Notes under the pieces: generated by a model
Seen by the model: only the letters and a program-made list of their open reading frames with translations
The model's database searches: none
What the model was told of the DNA's origin: nothing
Origin: an uncultured Clostridia bacterium
GTDB lineage: Bacteria; Bacillota; Clostridia; TANB77; CAG-508
Direction: 5' to 3'
NCBI GenBank assembly: GCA_934149275.1
Contig: CAKPEG010000012.1
Span: 1-47,761, forward strand
Length of the DNA: 47,761 nucleotides
In this document: positions 17,773-25,908 of the stretch, in pieces
Position numbering within the stretch: the first letter of the stretch is position 1
Layout: every line of letters starts with the position of its first letter
Program-made: the position numbers and the translations under genes

Positions 17773-17913
17773 ATGATAGTAATGAACAATGATGGTGAAT
17801 TATTTGATGAAAGAAGAAAAAAAGATAGAAGAAAAAATAATACAGAAGTAAAAGTTGAACGTAGAAAAGAAAATAGACGTAAAGAAAACATTAATGAATC
17901 TAAGAAAAAATAA
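17773..17913 (+). CDS. Small highly charged peptide, 46 aa
   Basis: Reads MIVMNNDGELFDERRKKD and continues as a Lys/Arg/Glu/Asn-rich chain ending in KKK. No family recognised; nearly half the residues are charged. It is supported as a real gene by a good promoter, a GAGGGG ribosome site at correct spacing and a perfect terminator directly after the stop. It could bind nucleic acid or the ribosome, but that is a guess from charge alone. Confidence 0.7.
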   Translation: MIVMNNDGELFDERRKKDRRKNNTEVKVERRKENRRKENINESKKK

Positions 17914-17945
17914 AAGGATTGAAAATTATTCAATCCTTTTATTTT
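17912..17945 (+). terminator. Terminator
   Basis: Perfect ten-base arms aaaaggattg/caatcctttt, then a T-rich tail, starting within the stop codon of the small peptide gene. Confidence 0.88.
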
Positions 17946-17970
17946 TTATAGAAATGTTCTCCAAACTCCC

Positions 17971-18085
17971 CTATATTATAAAAATAATACTGCGCGGAAA
18001 TTTGCTTTACAAACTTCGCGTACTGACAAATATGCGGACTTAAAAATGTTATAATCAGTACAAATGCTATCAATATCCGCTTTTG
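17971..18085 (-). repeat. Dispersed repeat family, copy D
   Basis: Shares gcggaaatttgctttac, then atgcggacttaaaaatg, ttataatcagtacaaatgct and tccgcttttg with copy C in the same orientation. It lies between the small peptide gene and the DUF1540 gene. Confidence 0.75.
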
Positions 18086-18096
18086 TTTTATTTACT

Positions 18097-18264
18097 TTAT
18101 TTGTGTGCACATTTATAATTTGAACATATTGTTTCATCTGGATTTCTTGAATTGTCATCTGGATATGGTTTTATTGTTATTTGCTCAAGTTTACAATTAC
18201 AATCCTCAATTCCATTATATTTACAACTACATACTGTACATTTTATTTTTTGATTATTATCCAT
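18097..18264 (-). CDS. DUF1540 small cysteine-rich protein
   Basis: 55 aa from the ATG at 18264 with GGAGG eight bases upstream. Six cysteines: CTVCSCKYN, DCNCK and the C-terminal CSNYKC, a spacing typical of DUF1540 proteins and suggestive of metal binding. These are common in spore-forming Clostridia and Bacilli; the molecular role is unknown. A hairpin (18276-18309) abuts the ribosome site. Confidence 0.8.
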   Translation of the reverse strand: MDNNQKIKCTVCSCKYNGIEDCNCKLEQITIKPYPDDNSRNPDETICSNYKCAHK

Positions 18265-18275
18265 TTTTGAACCTC

Positions 18276-18309
18276 CTTTTTGGGATATAGTAATATTATA
18301 CCCAAAAAG
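18276..18309 (-). terminator. Hairpin between two genes, terminator or ribosome-site hairpin
   Basis: Arms ctttttggg/cccaaaaag. It follows the stop of the minus-strand amidase-like gene and immediately precedes the GGAGG of the DUF1540 gene. It could end the first transcript, govern read-through, or affect ribosome access. Confidence 0.55.
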
Positions 18310-18322
18310 AGTTTTTTTAATC

Positions 18323-18916
18323 TTATACAGCAGCTTTTGTTGTAATAATTGTTGCTGGAATATTTTTCTTTGGTGCCTCAATTGCTCTTATTCTATTGTT
18401 ATATTCTCTCAATTTTCCCTTATAAATTAATTTTGCATTTTTTAATTTTTTGAAATCTTCTGGTTTAATTATTTCTGGTAGATAATTAACATTCAAATTT
18501 CCTGAGTTTAATGCGTATTTAACAAATTCAGCACAATATAATGCTCTTTTTCTTTTTATTCTTTTATTAAACATTACACAGAAAACTCCTATAAAATTAA
18601 ATTTATATTCTTTTCTCCTTTTATACATTGATAAAACAAAGCTTTTCATACTATAATATTGTTCATCTGTTATTTCTAATTCATACACTGATGTTACAGT
18701 TTTTTTAAATCTCTTAAACGTCCCTTTATTTAAATATTCTCTTACAAATCCACCTATAAATGCATTATATGTATATAATCTTCCAAACGAATACATTTCA
18801 TTTAATTCTTGATCAAATGCTAATGAAACGTGTGAATAGTCATTTTTTGTATACATTTTAATTAAATTTGACAATAGTGTTCCTGTATGAGTTAGCACGA
18901 TGTATACTTTCTGCAT
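18323..18916 (-). CDS. YiiX-type permuted papain-like (NlpC/P60 superfamily) amidase
   Basis: 197 aa. The permuted NlpC/P60 arrangement puts the catalytic histidine first (NDYSHVSLAF, H29) and the cysteine later (RALYCAEFVKYAL, C128). Substrates of the family are amide or thioester bonds in lipids or peptides; the actual target is unknown. There is no signal peptide, so it probably acts in the cytoplasm. The C-terminal 30 residues are basic and Ile/Thr/Ala-rich. Ribosome site AAAGGGGA. Confidence 0.8.
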   Translation of the reverse strand: MQKVYIVLTHTGTLLSNLIKMYTKNDYSHVSLAFDQELNEMYSFGRLYTYNAFIGGFVREYLNKGTFKRFKKTVTSVYELEITDEQYYSMKSFVLSMYKRRKEYKFNFIGVFCVMFNKRIKRKRALYCAEFVKYALNSGNLNVNYLPEIIKPEDFKKLKNAKLIYKGKLREYNNRIRAIEAPKKNIPATIITTKAAV

Positions 18917-18983
18917 AATTATCCCCTTTCAAATTTTACATATTTTATTATATCTTTTATCTAAATCATTGTAAATATTTTTT

Positions 18984-20033
18984 TTAAATTCTAAGACGTT
19001 GACCTACATAAATTAAATTTGGATTTGAAATGTTATTTAATTTGACTAGGCTTTCTATTGTTGTATCAAATCTTATTGCTAATTCTGATAATGTATCTCC
19101 TAATTTTACTGTATAAAAGTCTTTTCCTAATCCAGACACATATTCAAAATTTGAATTGGTTATAATTTCTAATTTTTCATTTGGATAAATTAAATTTGGA
19201 TTAGCAATTTCATTTAAACTTGCAATTTCGCTTATTGAAACATTATATTTTCTCGAAATAGTCCATAATGTATCTCCTCTTTTTACTATATATTCTATTC
19301 TTTCTGAAACATTTCTTTCTGGATTTCCTTCAACTTTCTCGATCTTACTATTATCCTCTAGAAAAATTTCTTGAGTAAATAAATTTCTATCAACGTAATC
19401 ACTAATTCCGTCTATTCTGCCTACGTCTGTATATTGCTGTCCTTCCCAACTTCTCCAATTTGTTGCAATATTTTCTAATTTTTTATAATTTTCATAATAT
19501 GCTATCCATAATGGATAATTTGATAAGTCAAATATATTTTGCGCATTATATAAATCACTATATATAACTACTTCTTTTTTTGTTAACTTTGTAAGTTCTG
19601 CTATAAAAGCCTCTGAAATTTCATTAATTTGTTCCTTGGTTAAATCTCCAAAATTTTCAAAATCCATTGCAAGTTTGCAATCAATTTCTTTTTCCGAAAT
19701 TATTGAAGCAAAAAATTCCGCTTGTTGCTCCGCTTCCGTTATACTTCTTGCCGTCAAATAATGATATACACCCACTCTAAGTCCATTTAATTTTGCGTTT
19801 TCATAATTCAACTCAAAATATGGATCTTTATAGTCATTTCCTTGTGATGCTTTTATATATACAATTTCTATTCCTGATTTCTTAACATCTTTATAATTTA
19901 TGTATCCTTGCCAATTACTTACATCTATTCCTTCAATAAATTCATTTGAGGCTGGTGTTAGAGCTAGACATTTAATCTGAAAAAACATTAATGTAATTAT
20001 TATAAAAATAAAAACCTTTTTTATTCTCTTCAT
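18984..20033 (-). CDS. GH25 lysozyme with two LysM domains
   Basis: 349 aa, secreted muramidase. Signal peptide about 1-25. The GH25 domain (about 34-225) carries the catalytic acids in GIDVSNWQG (D37) and LAMDFENF (D124, E126). Two LysM peptidoglycan-binding modules follow (about 243-290, YIVKRGDTLWTISRKYNVSI, and about 305-349, FYTVKLGDTLSELAIRFDTT). It cuts the N-acetylmuramic acid to N-acetylglucosamine bond; candidate roles are wall turnover, germination or competition. Confidence 0.92.
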   Translation of the reverse strand: MKRIKKVFIFIIITLMFFQIKCLALTPASNEFIEGIDVSNWQGYINYKDVKKSGIEIVYIKASQGNDYKDPYFELNYENAKLNGLRVGVYHYLTARSITEAEQQAEFFASIISEKEIDCKLAMDFENFGDLTKEQINEISEAFIAELTKLTKKEVVIYSDLYNAQNIFDLSNYPLWIAYYENYKKLENIATNWRSWEGQQYTDVGRIDGISDYVDRNLFTQEIFLEDNSKIEKVEGNPERNVSERIEYIVKRGDTLWTISRKYNVSISEIASLNEIANPNLIYPNEKLEIITNSNFEYVSGLGKDFYTVKLGDTLSELAIRFDTTIESLVKLNNISNPNLIYVGQRLRI

Positions 20034-20123
20034 ATTATTCCTCCACTTTAAAAAATTAATTCTGTATATTATATGAAAAAAATAAAAAAAGTTTACTTAG
20101 AAAAATCATAAAGTTAATAGGAA

Positions 20124-20147
20124 AAAGGGCTAGAAACCTAGCCCTTT
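20124..20147 (-). terminator. Terminator of the orphan gene at 20184
   Basis: Perfect ten-base arms aaagggctag/ctagcccttt. Confidence 0.8.
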
Positions 20148-20183
20148 CCGTTTGTAACATATGACTATGACTATGACAACTTT

Positions 20184-20504
20184 TTACAATCTGTAGGTTT
20201 GATAAGATTGAATTCCTGTAATTTTGAGAAAATCTTCTGCAATTATCACTTTAGGGATATTATCAGAATTAGGAATAACTCCCATTATCTTATAGACTTC
20301 TCCATCTCTAGGCAATAACAACTGTCCTACAACTATAAACTCTGAGAGTTTTTCTTCTGGATGCAACTCCTTGTACAGTTTTCTCAATTTAGAAATTCTC
20401 TGCAATGGATACTGCTCTTTTTCAATCGTCATCTCAATACCTACTCTTGTGTCAAAGTAAAGCCGTGGTGTTCTACTAATGAGTTCGTTTTCCTGCTGTG
20501 TCAT
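20184..20504 (-). CDS. Orphan gene of unknown function, foreign composition
   Basis: 106 aa from the ATG at 20504, chosen because GGAGGT lies eight bases upstream; the longer version would use a TTG inside that ribosome site. No family recognised. It is soluble and mixed alpha/beta, with a basic helix QRISKLRKLYKELHPEEKL and a hydrophobic strand EFIVVGQLLLPRDG. Composition is higher in G+C than in neighbours. It contains an in-frame CGG (TPRLYF) whose frame must be kept to make the protein. Promoter and terminator are both its own, like the SPFH, 23038 and 28240 genes. Confidence 0.72.
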   Translation of the reverse strand: MTQQENELISRTPRLYFDTRVGIEMTIEKEQYPLQRISKLRKLYKELHPEEKLSEFIVVGQLLLPRDGEVYKIMGVIPNSDNIPKVIIAEDFLKITGIQSYQTYRL

Positions 20505-20592
20505 ATTATCTACCTCCAATGCTGTCTGTTCCTTTTTGCTTCTATTTAAATTACTAGTCGCATAAAGGATTTTTCAATTTTGCTACACTTTT

Positions 20593-20621
20593 ATTATACT
20601 ACATGTTTACATAATTTTCAA
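20593..20621 (-). promoter_or_regulatory. Promoter of the 20184 gene, shared cassette type
   Basis: Minus strand: TTGAAA, 17-base spacer with TTATGTAAAC, TATAAT. Confidence 0.7.
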
Positions 20622-20625
20622 CTTT

Positions 20626-22791
20626 TTACTTTTCTGCTTCTTTCTTTAGAGGTTTAGTTATGTCTTTTTTATATAATACTTTTAATTCATGTAAAGGTCT
20701 TGTCATTGCAACATATAATAATTTCATGTCTATTGCCTTTTCTGAGCTGTATTTTTCTTCAGATGCATCTGTAATAATAACGCCATCAAATTCTAGTCCT
20801 TTGGCTAAATAACTCGTTATAACGCATATTCCGCCATCATATTTGTTTTCATTATCAACAATGTTAGTAGCTGTTATATTTTTCTCTTTTAATTTCTTAT
20901 ATATCTTTTTAGCTTCTTCATCATTTTTACATATTATCGCAATTGAAACATATGCCTTTTTCATGTATTCTTTAATAATTTTCTCTATTAAATCTATTTG
21001 ATTTTTTTCATATCTTATATATTCTACATTTTCGCCATGTCTTATTACAGGTTTTGCAATCTCCGAATTAATATGTTTTGTTATATTGTTTGCAGAATTC
21101 ATGATTTCAGTAGTGGTTCTATAACTTTTTAAAAGATATTTTAATTCGCAATCACCTTCAAATGTTGTATTAAGAACTTCATTCCAATTTTTTATTCCTC
21201 TATATTGATATATTGACTGAGCTAAATCTCCAAATATGCTAAATGTGGCTCTTCTGAATAATGTTCTTAAAGCATAAAAGCTAAATTCACCGTAATCTTG
21301 TGCTTCGTCTATTGCTATTTGTCTATAGTTGTCGTATTCCTCTGTTCCAACTATTTTTACCTTTAAATATATCAAAGCACTCAAATCTTCAAATTCTACT
21401 TTTTTCTTTTTTATGTTTGCTATGTTGTTTTTTAATTTATTCTCCCAGTCATTTATTTTTTCTATCTCTACATATTTTGTGATATTACTTAAAAAATCAT
21501 AATACAAATTTAATATTTCTTTGGTTTTGAAATTGAAATATTTTTTTATGCTTGCTCTAAAATTTGTTTTAAGTTCTTTTTCAACATATTCTAATTTTAA
21601 TATCTCTTCTCTTTTTTCTTCTTCTGACAATTCTTCTATTTTTTCACGATATTGTCTTTTAATTATTCTTTCTAACTTAACGTTATTTTTTTCTATATAT
21701 TTGTCTAATAATAATTTTACTCGTTCTATTTTCTTTTCTATGCTGTTGTAAATTATATTGTTTCCAATTGAATTATATATTTTTCGAATTATTTCTTGAG
21801 GTAAAATTCTATAACCTTTTATAACAAGTTCTTCATCTGGAACTATGCTTTTGTCTATTTGCTCTACATATTTGTCTAAAGCTTCTTTAAAACACATTGA
21901 TACTTTAAATCTTTCGTATTCAAGGCTTTCCATATCTGTTATTGATTTTATTAATTTTTCTTCTTCATTTATTAATTGGATTTTTTCGTTTATAGATTTT
22001 TGACATAATTCTAAATAAGTTAATTGATTGACATTATCGACATCTAAGTCTGGTAATACACTAGAAATATAATTTACAAAAAATTTATTTGGTCCTATAA
22101 CCAAATATTGTTCTGGATTAATCTTTTCACGATTATTATAAACTAAATATGCAATTCTATGTAATGCAACTGTTGTTTTTCCGCTTCCTGCAACTCCTTG
22201 TACAATTACATTTTTCGCTATTGGCTCTCTTATAATTGCATTTTGTTCTACTTGGATTGTAGATACTATATTTCGCAATCTATTATCTACACTTGCTTCT
22301 AGATACGGTTTAAGTAAATCGTCATTCGAAACTGTATCTACATCTTGAAAACTTTGTAGTTTTCCGTCTTCTATTTCATACTGCCTTTTAACTAGCATTT
22401 CGCCTGTGCATGTTCCTTCTGGTGCTTCGTATGAGGTTCTTCCAAGGTTGCTGTCATAGTACATTGAAGAAATTGGTGCTCTCCAATCTATTGTAATGTT
22501 GTTGTTATCTTCGTCCATTACTCCTACTTTTCCAATGTACAGCTTTTCGACATTTTTTTCGCCATCTCTTGCAAAGTCTATTCTTGCAAAATATGGCTTC
22601 TTAATCGTTCTTTTCATTAAAGATATTTTTCTGGAATATAGTTCTATAAAGTTTGCTATCATTAAAGGGTTATCTTTGTATATTTTAGGTATTGCATCAA
22701 GTCTCAAGTTATAATATTCCATTACTTCATTGAATTTTGCTATTATCTCTTGTAGTTTTTCTGCTTCTTCGCTAAAATCCTCCTTATTCAT
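20626..22791 (-). CDS. helD: HelD-type UvrD-like helicase / RNA polymerase recycling factor
   Basis: 721 aa, close to Bacillus HelD length. An N-terminal coiled-coil arm (about 1-65) is followed by a domain with IDWRAPISSMYYDSNLG near 101-117 that is diagnostic of the HelD group. P-loop GVAGSGKTT is at 199-207, the long coiled insertion spans about 300-460, Walker B is AIDEAQDYGEF near 520, and the C-terminal helicase motifs include VITSYLAKGLEFDGV and LLYVAMTRP. HelD removes stalled RNA polymerase from nucleic acid using ATP. Confidence 0.9.
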   Translation of the reverse strand: MNKEDFSEEAEKLQEIIAKFNEVMEYYNLRLDAIPKIYKDNPLMIANFIELYSRKISLMKRTIKKPYFARIDFARDGEKNVEKLYIGKVGVMDEDNNNITIDWRAPISSMYYDSNLGRTSYEAPEGTCTGEMLVKRQYEIEDGKLQSFQDVDTVSNDDLLKPYLEASVDNRLRNIVSTIQVEQNAIIREPIAKNVIVQGVAGSGKTTVALHRIAYLVYNNREKINPEQYLVIGPNKFFVNYISSVLPDLDVDNVNQLTYLELCQKSINEKIQLINEEEKLIKSITDMESLEYERFKVSMCFKEALDKYVEQIDKSIVPDEELVIKGYRILPQEIIRKIYNSIGNNIIYNSIEKKIERVKLLLDKYIEKNNVKLERIIKRQYREKIEELSEEEKREEILKLEYVEKELKTNFRASIKKYFNFKTKEILNLYYDFLSNITKYVEIEKINDWENKLKNNIANIKKKKVEFEDLSALIYLKVKIVGTEEYDNYRQIAIDEAQDYGEFSFYALRTLFRRATFSIFGDLAQSIYQYRGIKNWNEVLNTTFEGDCELKYLLKSYRTTTEIMNSANNITKHINSEIAKPVIRHGENVEYIRYEKNQIDLIEKIIKEYMKKAYVSIAIICKNDEEAKKIYKKLKEKNITATNIVDNENKYDGGICVITSYLAKGLEFDGVIITDASEEKYSSEKAIDMKLLYVAMTRPLHELKVLYKKDITKPLKKEAEK

Positions 22792-23007
22792 AACTTTTCT
22801 CCTTCAAATTTTATCAAACATGTTCTATTATAATTGCTTTAGTCTTTTTTTGTCAATGCTTTTTTTATTAATCTAATTCTTTATAAATGGCAATAATAAA
22901 TTTCTGGTTTATTTGCAATAATTTATATTAAACTTTTTAAAAGAAACTCTGAAATTTTTCGTTAAATTTGTTCAATTTTTATTCAACAGATTTATAAAAT
23001 GTTAACA

Positions 23008-23025
23008 GGACCCCAACTGGGGTCC
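23008..23025 (-). terminator. Terminator of the 23038 gene
   Basis: GC-rich arms ggacccc/ggggtcc. The rest of 22792-23037 shows no gene. Confidence 0.7.
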
Positions 23026-23037
23026 CTCTTTTGCTTA

Positions 23038-23382
23038 TTAATAATTCATGGTATCCTCTGCACTTATAAATCCTGGATACAGTATCTGGCCAATTGAAAT
23101 CAGTTGGTATGCAACATAGAAATTCACGTTAAATATTTTAGATAATTCCCATGTTACAGCCATTGTAATTGCCAGCTCTGCAAAGTATGCAATCATTTCC
23201 TTTACCGGAATCGACTTTTGGGCATCCACTGCCACAAGTATGGCACATCCTACTACCATAAAAAATACTTCTGATCCAACGTACATACAGATAAAAAGTT
23301 GTCCTTGTTCTGCACCTGTATATTTTGAAAACACCGTACTTACAATAAATGATATGATCCAAACAATAAGCTCTTTTAACAT
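23038..23382 (-). CDS. Orphan membrane protein, foreign composition
   Basis: 114 aa with about three or four membrane segments (3-22, 30-53, 62-82, 85-108). No family recognised. It has a signature-like YTGAEQGQLFICMYVGSE loop and resembles phage- or plasmid-type small membrane proteins only in size. Higher G+C than its surroundings. Ribosome site AGGAGG. The leader is long (about 170 bases) and carries a six-codon upstream reading frame (23427-23447). It has its own terminator and the shared cassette promoter. Confidence 0.72.
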   Translation of the reverse strand: MLKELIVWIISFIVSTVFSKYTGAEQGQLFICMYVGSEVFFMVVGCAILVAVDAQKSIPVKEMIAYFAELAITMAVTWELSKIFNVNFYVAYQLISIGQILYPGFISAEDTMNY

Positions 23383-23426
23383 AATTATGCCTCCTATTCT
23401 TCAAAATCATCATTGTTATAAAGTGA

Positions 23427-23447
23427 CTATACTATAGGTATTAACAT
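23427..23447 (-). promoter_or_regulatory. Possible leader peptide MLIPIV
   Basis: ATG TTA ATA CCT ATA GTA TAG, preceded by a strong GGGAGG site at normal spacing. The ribosome site and start region closely repeat those of the 114-aa gene 65 bases downstream (aggxataattatgtta). It may be a regulatory upstream frame or a remnant of a duplicated gene start. Confidence 0.45.
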
Positions 23448-23560
23448 AATTATACCTCCCTTTCTTATTCATAAAGTTTACTTGTCAAAATGTACTGTAG
23501 AAAGTAAGAGTTTTCCTCTCACCAAGTAGTGAAATCCTTTCTAAATTTTTTGTGCTTATA

Positions 23561-23589
23561 ATTTTATCACAGTTGTTAACATAATTCAA
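23561..23589 (-). promoter_or_regulatory. Promoter of the 23038 gene, shared cassette type
   Basis: Minus strand: TTGAAT, 17-base spacer with TATGTTAAC and TGTGA, TAAAAT. Confidence 0.72.
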
Positions 23590-23618
23590 GCACAAGAGGT
23601 TGAGCAAATGTGTGGAAA

Positions 23619-23760
23619 GCAAAAGTGAACTATTTATAACATTTGTATTATTATATTTTTAAGTCCGCGTCTTTGTTTACAAGCGTAATTTGCTTTGCAA
23701 ATTTCTGTGCATGTTAATTTTATATAATAGGAAGCTTGAAGAACTTTCCTCATATAAAAA
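23619..23760 (+). repeat. Dispersed repeat family, copy B
   Basis: From gcaaaag through ctatttataacatttgta, aagtccgcgtctttgttt and tttgctttgcaaatttctg to the terminal palindrome tatataataggaa. Full-length and in the orientation of copy A. It fills most of the gap between the cassette promoter and the gene at 23800. Confidence 0.82.
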
Positions 23761-23785
23761 AGAGACCACCAGTAAGGTGGTCTCT
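23761..23785. terminator. Strong terminator hairpin
   Basis: Perfect ten-base arms agagaccacc/ggtggtctct. It ends the minus-strand gene at 23800. Confidence 0.82.
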
Positions 23786-23799
23786 CCGCAAAGGGTAAG

Positions 23800-24057
23800 T
23801 TACATTTTCACCATTCTGAAAAGATCCGTATGGTATGCGATAACATCGCTTTGAAAGCCAGATGCATTATCTAGTCTTTCCTTAAAAAATGGTATTGGAT
23901 CTCTCCAGTCTGATTTCTTTAGTAACTCGTTATTTAATGAAACTTGGTTTTTTACTTCTTCTAAGCCTTTCTCATTTGGCGTGTATCGATACTTACCATC
24001 GGTATTTATCTCAAGCACTCCAATTTCAGTTGGTCCGTAAAAAATCTTATATTTCAT
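23800..24057 (-). CDS. Small protein of unknown function in the HipA-like cluster
   Basis: 85 aa from the ATG at 24057 with GGAGGG upstream; the longer frame to 24129 lacks a site. It starts MKYKIFYGPTEIGVLEIN, followed by a TDGKYRYTPN turn, consistent with a small beta domain, then a helical half ending DLFRMVKM. The opening resembles the short N-terminal region of HipA-type proteins (a strand pair that precedes the kinase). It lies 75 bases behind the HipA-like gene and probably works with it. Not a recognised family. Confidence 0.68.
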   Translation of the reverse strand: MKYKIFYGPTEIGVLEINTDGKYRYTPNEKGLEEVKNQVSLNNELLKKSDWRDPIPFFKERLDNASGFQSDVIAYHTDLFRMVKM

Positions 24058-24132
24058 CTCTGTTCCCTCCTTTGTTACTGATATTTGCATATCTAGTAAC
24101 ATTATAACATATTTATTTTTTTTGTTCAAATT

Positions 24133-25326
24133 TTACTTATCTAAGCCCTGCTCCTTATCCCTGCTCAGCATTTTAAAAATGTCTCTTTCCATACTATTTC
24201 CCATATCTAGTTGCTCTTGGGTTCTTATTTGCTCATTAAGCCCTCTGCCAATCAAACTTTGTAATAAGAAATCAATGTCTGACTGTTCTTGCTCTTCTTG
24301 ATCTTCTTGATCTAATATTTCACCACTCATTACTTTTTGCATATCTTCATTTCTGGTTTTATATGTATATTTCGCTAGTAGCTTTGCTTCCTCAGGAATT
24401 TTTGCATGTATTCTTTTTTCTACATTTTCAAAAATTTCATCCATATCTAATGGTTCTTCTAATTGCTCTGCATAAAAATCATAAATTTCATCATCTTCGC
24501 ATAACATTTCAAGTGTATCCATCCAAACAGAATCAAGACCGCCTTCATCTCGGCTTACCAAAGTGCCTATTCGCGGATCAGCTACATTTGCACTTTGTTT
24601 TAATGCTTCATAATCATCTAACAACTTTTTAACAGTGCTTATATCTGTATCTAGTAAAAATGATGCTTCACTGTCAAAATTAGGACTTAATCTTATTGTT
24701 TCTTTTCCATCAATCTTTTTTCTTATAAAAGCTATATTTTCAACGTGTTTATCTGTATCTAATGTTGCAATTGATAATGTAAGTCTTTTTTTATAATCCA
24801 TCAAAACTTGGTCTATTTGTTCTTGATCAACCCCATCTAGTGTTAATGCTTGTTGCAATTTATTTAATGTATAGTCTAAACTTGTCATGTCTATAAATTG
24901 ACCACTTTCAACTGGTTCATCACCTATAATACTGCGTAAACTTTCTAGTCGTTCTCCTTTATTAATGTCTACCATTGACTCTGATAAAACGCCTAAAAAT
25001 GTTTTTCCATTTTCATCAACTGATTTGATTAAATCATAATGTGCTGTTTCTAGCCCAAGTTTTTTAGCTACTTCTTCAGCTATTAATTCTCCATATATTC
25101 CATAGTTTCTTTCACTCTCTAAAATAGCTTCTCCTTTTACTAAAGCTTTTTGACCATTAAAATTTACCCAGTTCTTTACTCTATTTGGATTACCAATGAT
25201 TTCTCTTGAATTTGGTGTAAACATTATACCAGCCTTGGATAAATCTATAAAACCTTGGCTATCTCTAAATGCATCTAATTCATCAATTGAAAAATTGCAT
25301 TGCGCAAACATATTCTCAAATTCCAT
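24133..25326 (-). CDS. Divergent HipA-like kinase
   Basis: 397 aa from the ATG at 25326 (GAGGG upstream; the longer version would start at a TTG). Features reminiscent of HipA/CtkA kinases: a lysine in KALVKGE (near 65) followed by YGIYGELIAEEVAKKLGL, a catalytic-loop-like TLDTDKHVENIAFI (near 192-205) and a metal-loop-like LSPNFDSEASFLL. The acidic C-terminal region (EDQEDQEEQEQ) is unusual. Family kinases phosphorylate proteins such as tRNA synthetases. The match is by motif order only and the sequence is divergent. Confidence 0.62.
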   Translation of the reverse strand: MEFENMFAQCNFSIDELDAFRDSQGFIDLSKAGIMFTPNSREIIGNPNRVKNWVNFNGQKALVKGEAILESERNYGIYGELIAEEVAKKLGLETAHYDLIKSVDENGKTFLGVLSESMVDINKGERLESLRSIIGDEPVESGQFIDMTSLDYTLNKLQQALTLDGVDQEQIDQVLMDYKKRLTLSIATLDTDKHVENIAFIRKKIDGKETIRLSPNFDSEASFLLDTDISTVKKLLDDYEALKQSANVADPRIGTLVSRDEGGLDSVWMDTLEMLCEDDEIYDFYAEQLEEPLDMDEIFENVEKRIHAKIPEEAKLLAKYTYKTRNEDMQKVMSGEILDQEDQEEQEQSDIDFLLQSLIGRGLNEQIRTQEQLDMGNSMERDIFKMLSRDKEQGLDK

Positions 25327-25343
25327 ATCTTCCCTCAACTATC

Positions 25344-25769
25344 TCACTTTCTCTTAAATAAATTCTTAAAGAATTTTCTAATCTTTTCTCCTAAAGTTTC
25401 TTTTGGCACAATTAGTTCAGTTGTAACTGATACTGTATTTGTGTCTTCAGCTTTTTGTTCATTTGAAAAGTTGCTTTCTTTGAATTTTTCTCTATAAACT
25501 ACTTCGTTTTCTAAATATGCTATTTTTAATCTCTGCTTTTTTTGAGGATTATCTTCCCAATATTTTAAGTTTAAAATGCTTAAAATGATTAGTGCTTTTC
25601 TACTAATTTTTTTATCATTTATATTACTTAAGTTTATATCTACTTGTGGGTTATCTTCTTTATAAAAAAGTTCTCTAATTTTCGAAGGAACTTTTTTCTT
25701 GTAGTTATCTCCTAATATATCTAAAATTCTTCCTACCTCTGCATAGGCCATCTTTTGTGTATTTTCCAT
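25344..25769 (-). CDS. Helical protein of unknown function upstream of the HipA-like gene
   Basis: 141 aa from the ATG at 25769; the longer frame begins at a TTG inside the palindromic leader. N-terminal helices AYAEVGRILDILGDNYKKKVPSKIRELF suggest a small helical domain. The middle is polar and the C-terminus is strongly basic (IRKFFKNLFKRK), which could contact membrane or nucleic acid. It is first of three genes and separated from the kinase-like gene by 17 bases. No helix-turn-helix is obvious, so it is not clearly a HipB-type antitoxin. Confidence 0.65.
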   Translation of the reverse strand: MENTQKMAYAEVGRILDILGDNYKKKVPSKIRELFYKEDNPQVDINLSNINDKKISRKALIILSILNLKYWEDNPQKKQRLKIAYLENEVVYREKFKESNFSNEQKAEDTNTVSVTTELIVPKETLGEKIRKFFKNLFKRK

Positions 25770-25774
25770 AACTT

Positions 25775-25817
25775 CTCGTATAATCAATTATATAGAAAAT
25801 TGATTAATCCCTTTCTT
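25775..25817 (-). repeat. Palindromic leader element, copy 1
   Basis: Minus strand: aagaaagggattaatcaatt, short loop, aattgattatacgag, ending a few bases before the ATG at 25769. Two near-identical copies lie before spoIIIAH and spoIIIAF. Confidence 0.72.
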
Positions 25818-25876
25818 CCTTATTGCTCTTATTATATAGATAACAATTATTTTTTTCAATCATTTTTCGAAAAAAT

Positions 25877-25902
25877 AAAGCTCTTGCCATTGCAAAAGCT
25901 TT
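25877..25902 (-). terminator. Terminator of the LysR gene
   Basis: Arms aaagctcttgc/gcaaaagcttt (one mismatch), followed on the minus strand by a T-rich stretch. It also lies ahead of the 25769 leader. Confidence 0.6.
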
Positions 25903-25908
25903 TGTATT

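Noticed and set aside
23138..23413. A 91-residue cysteine-containing frame overlapping the orphan membrane gene
   Set aside because: It overlaps the better-supported 114-aa gene with its GGAGG site and membrane segments.
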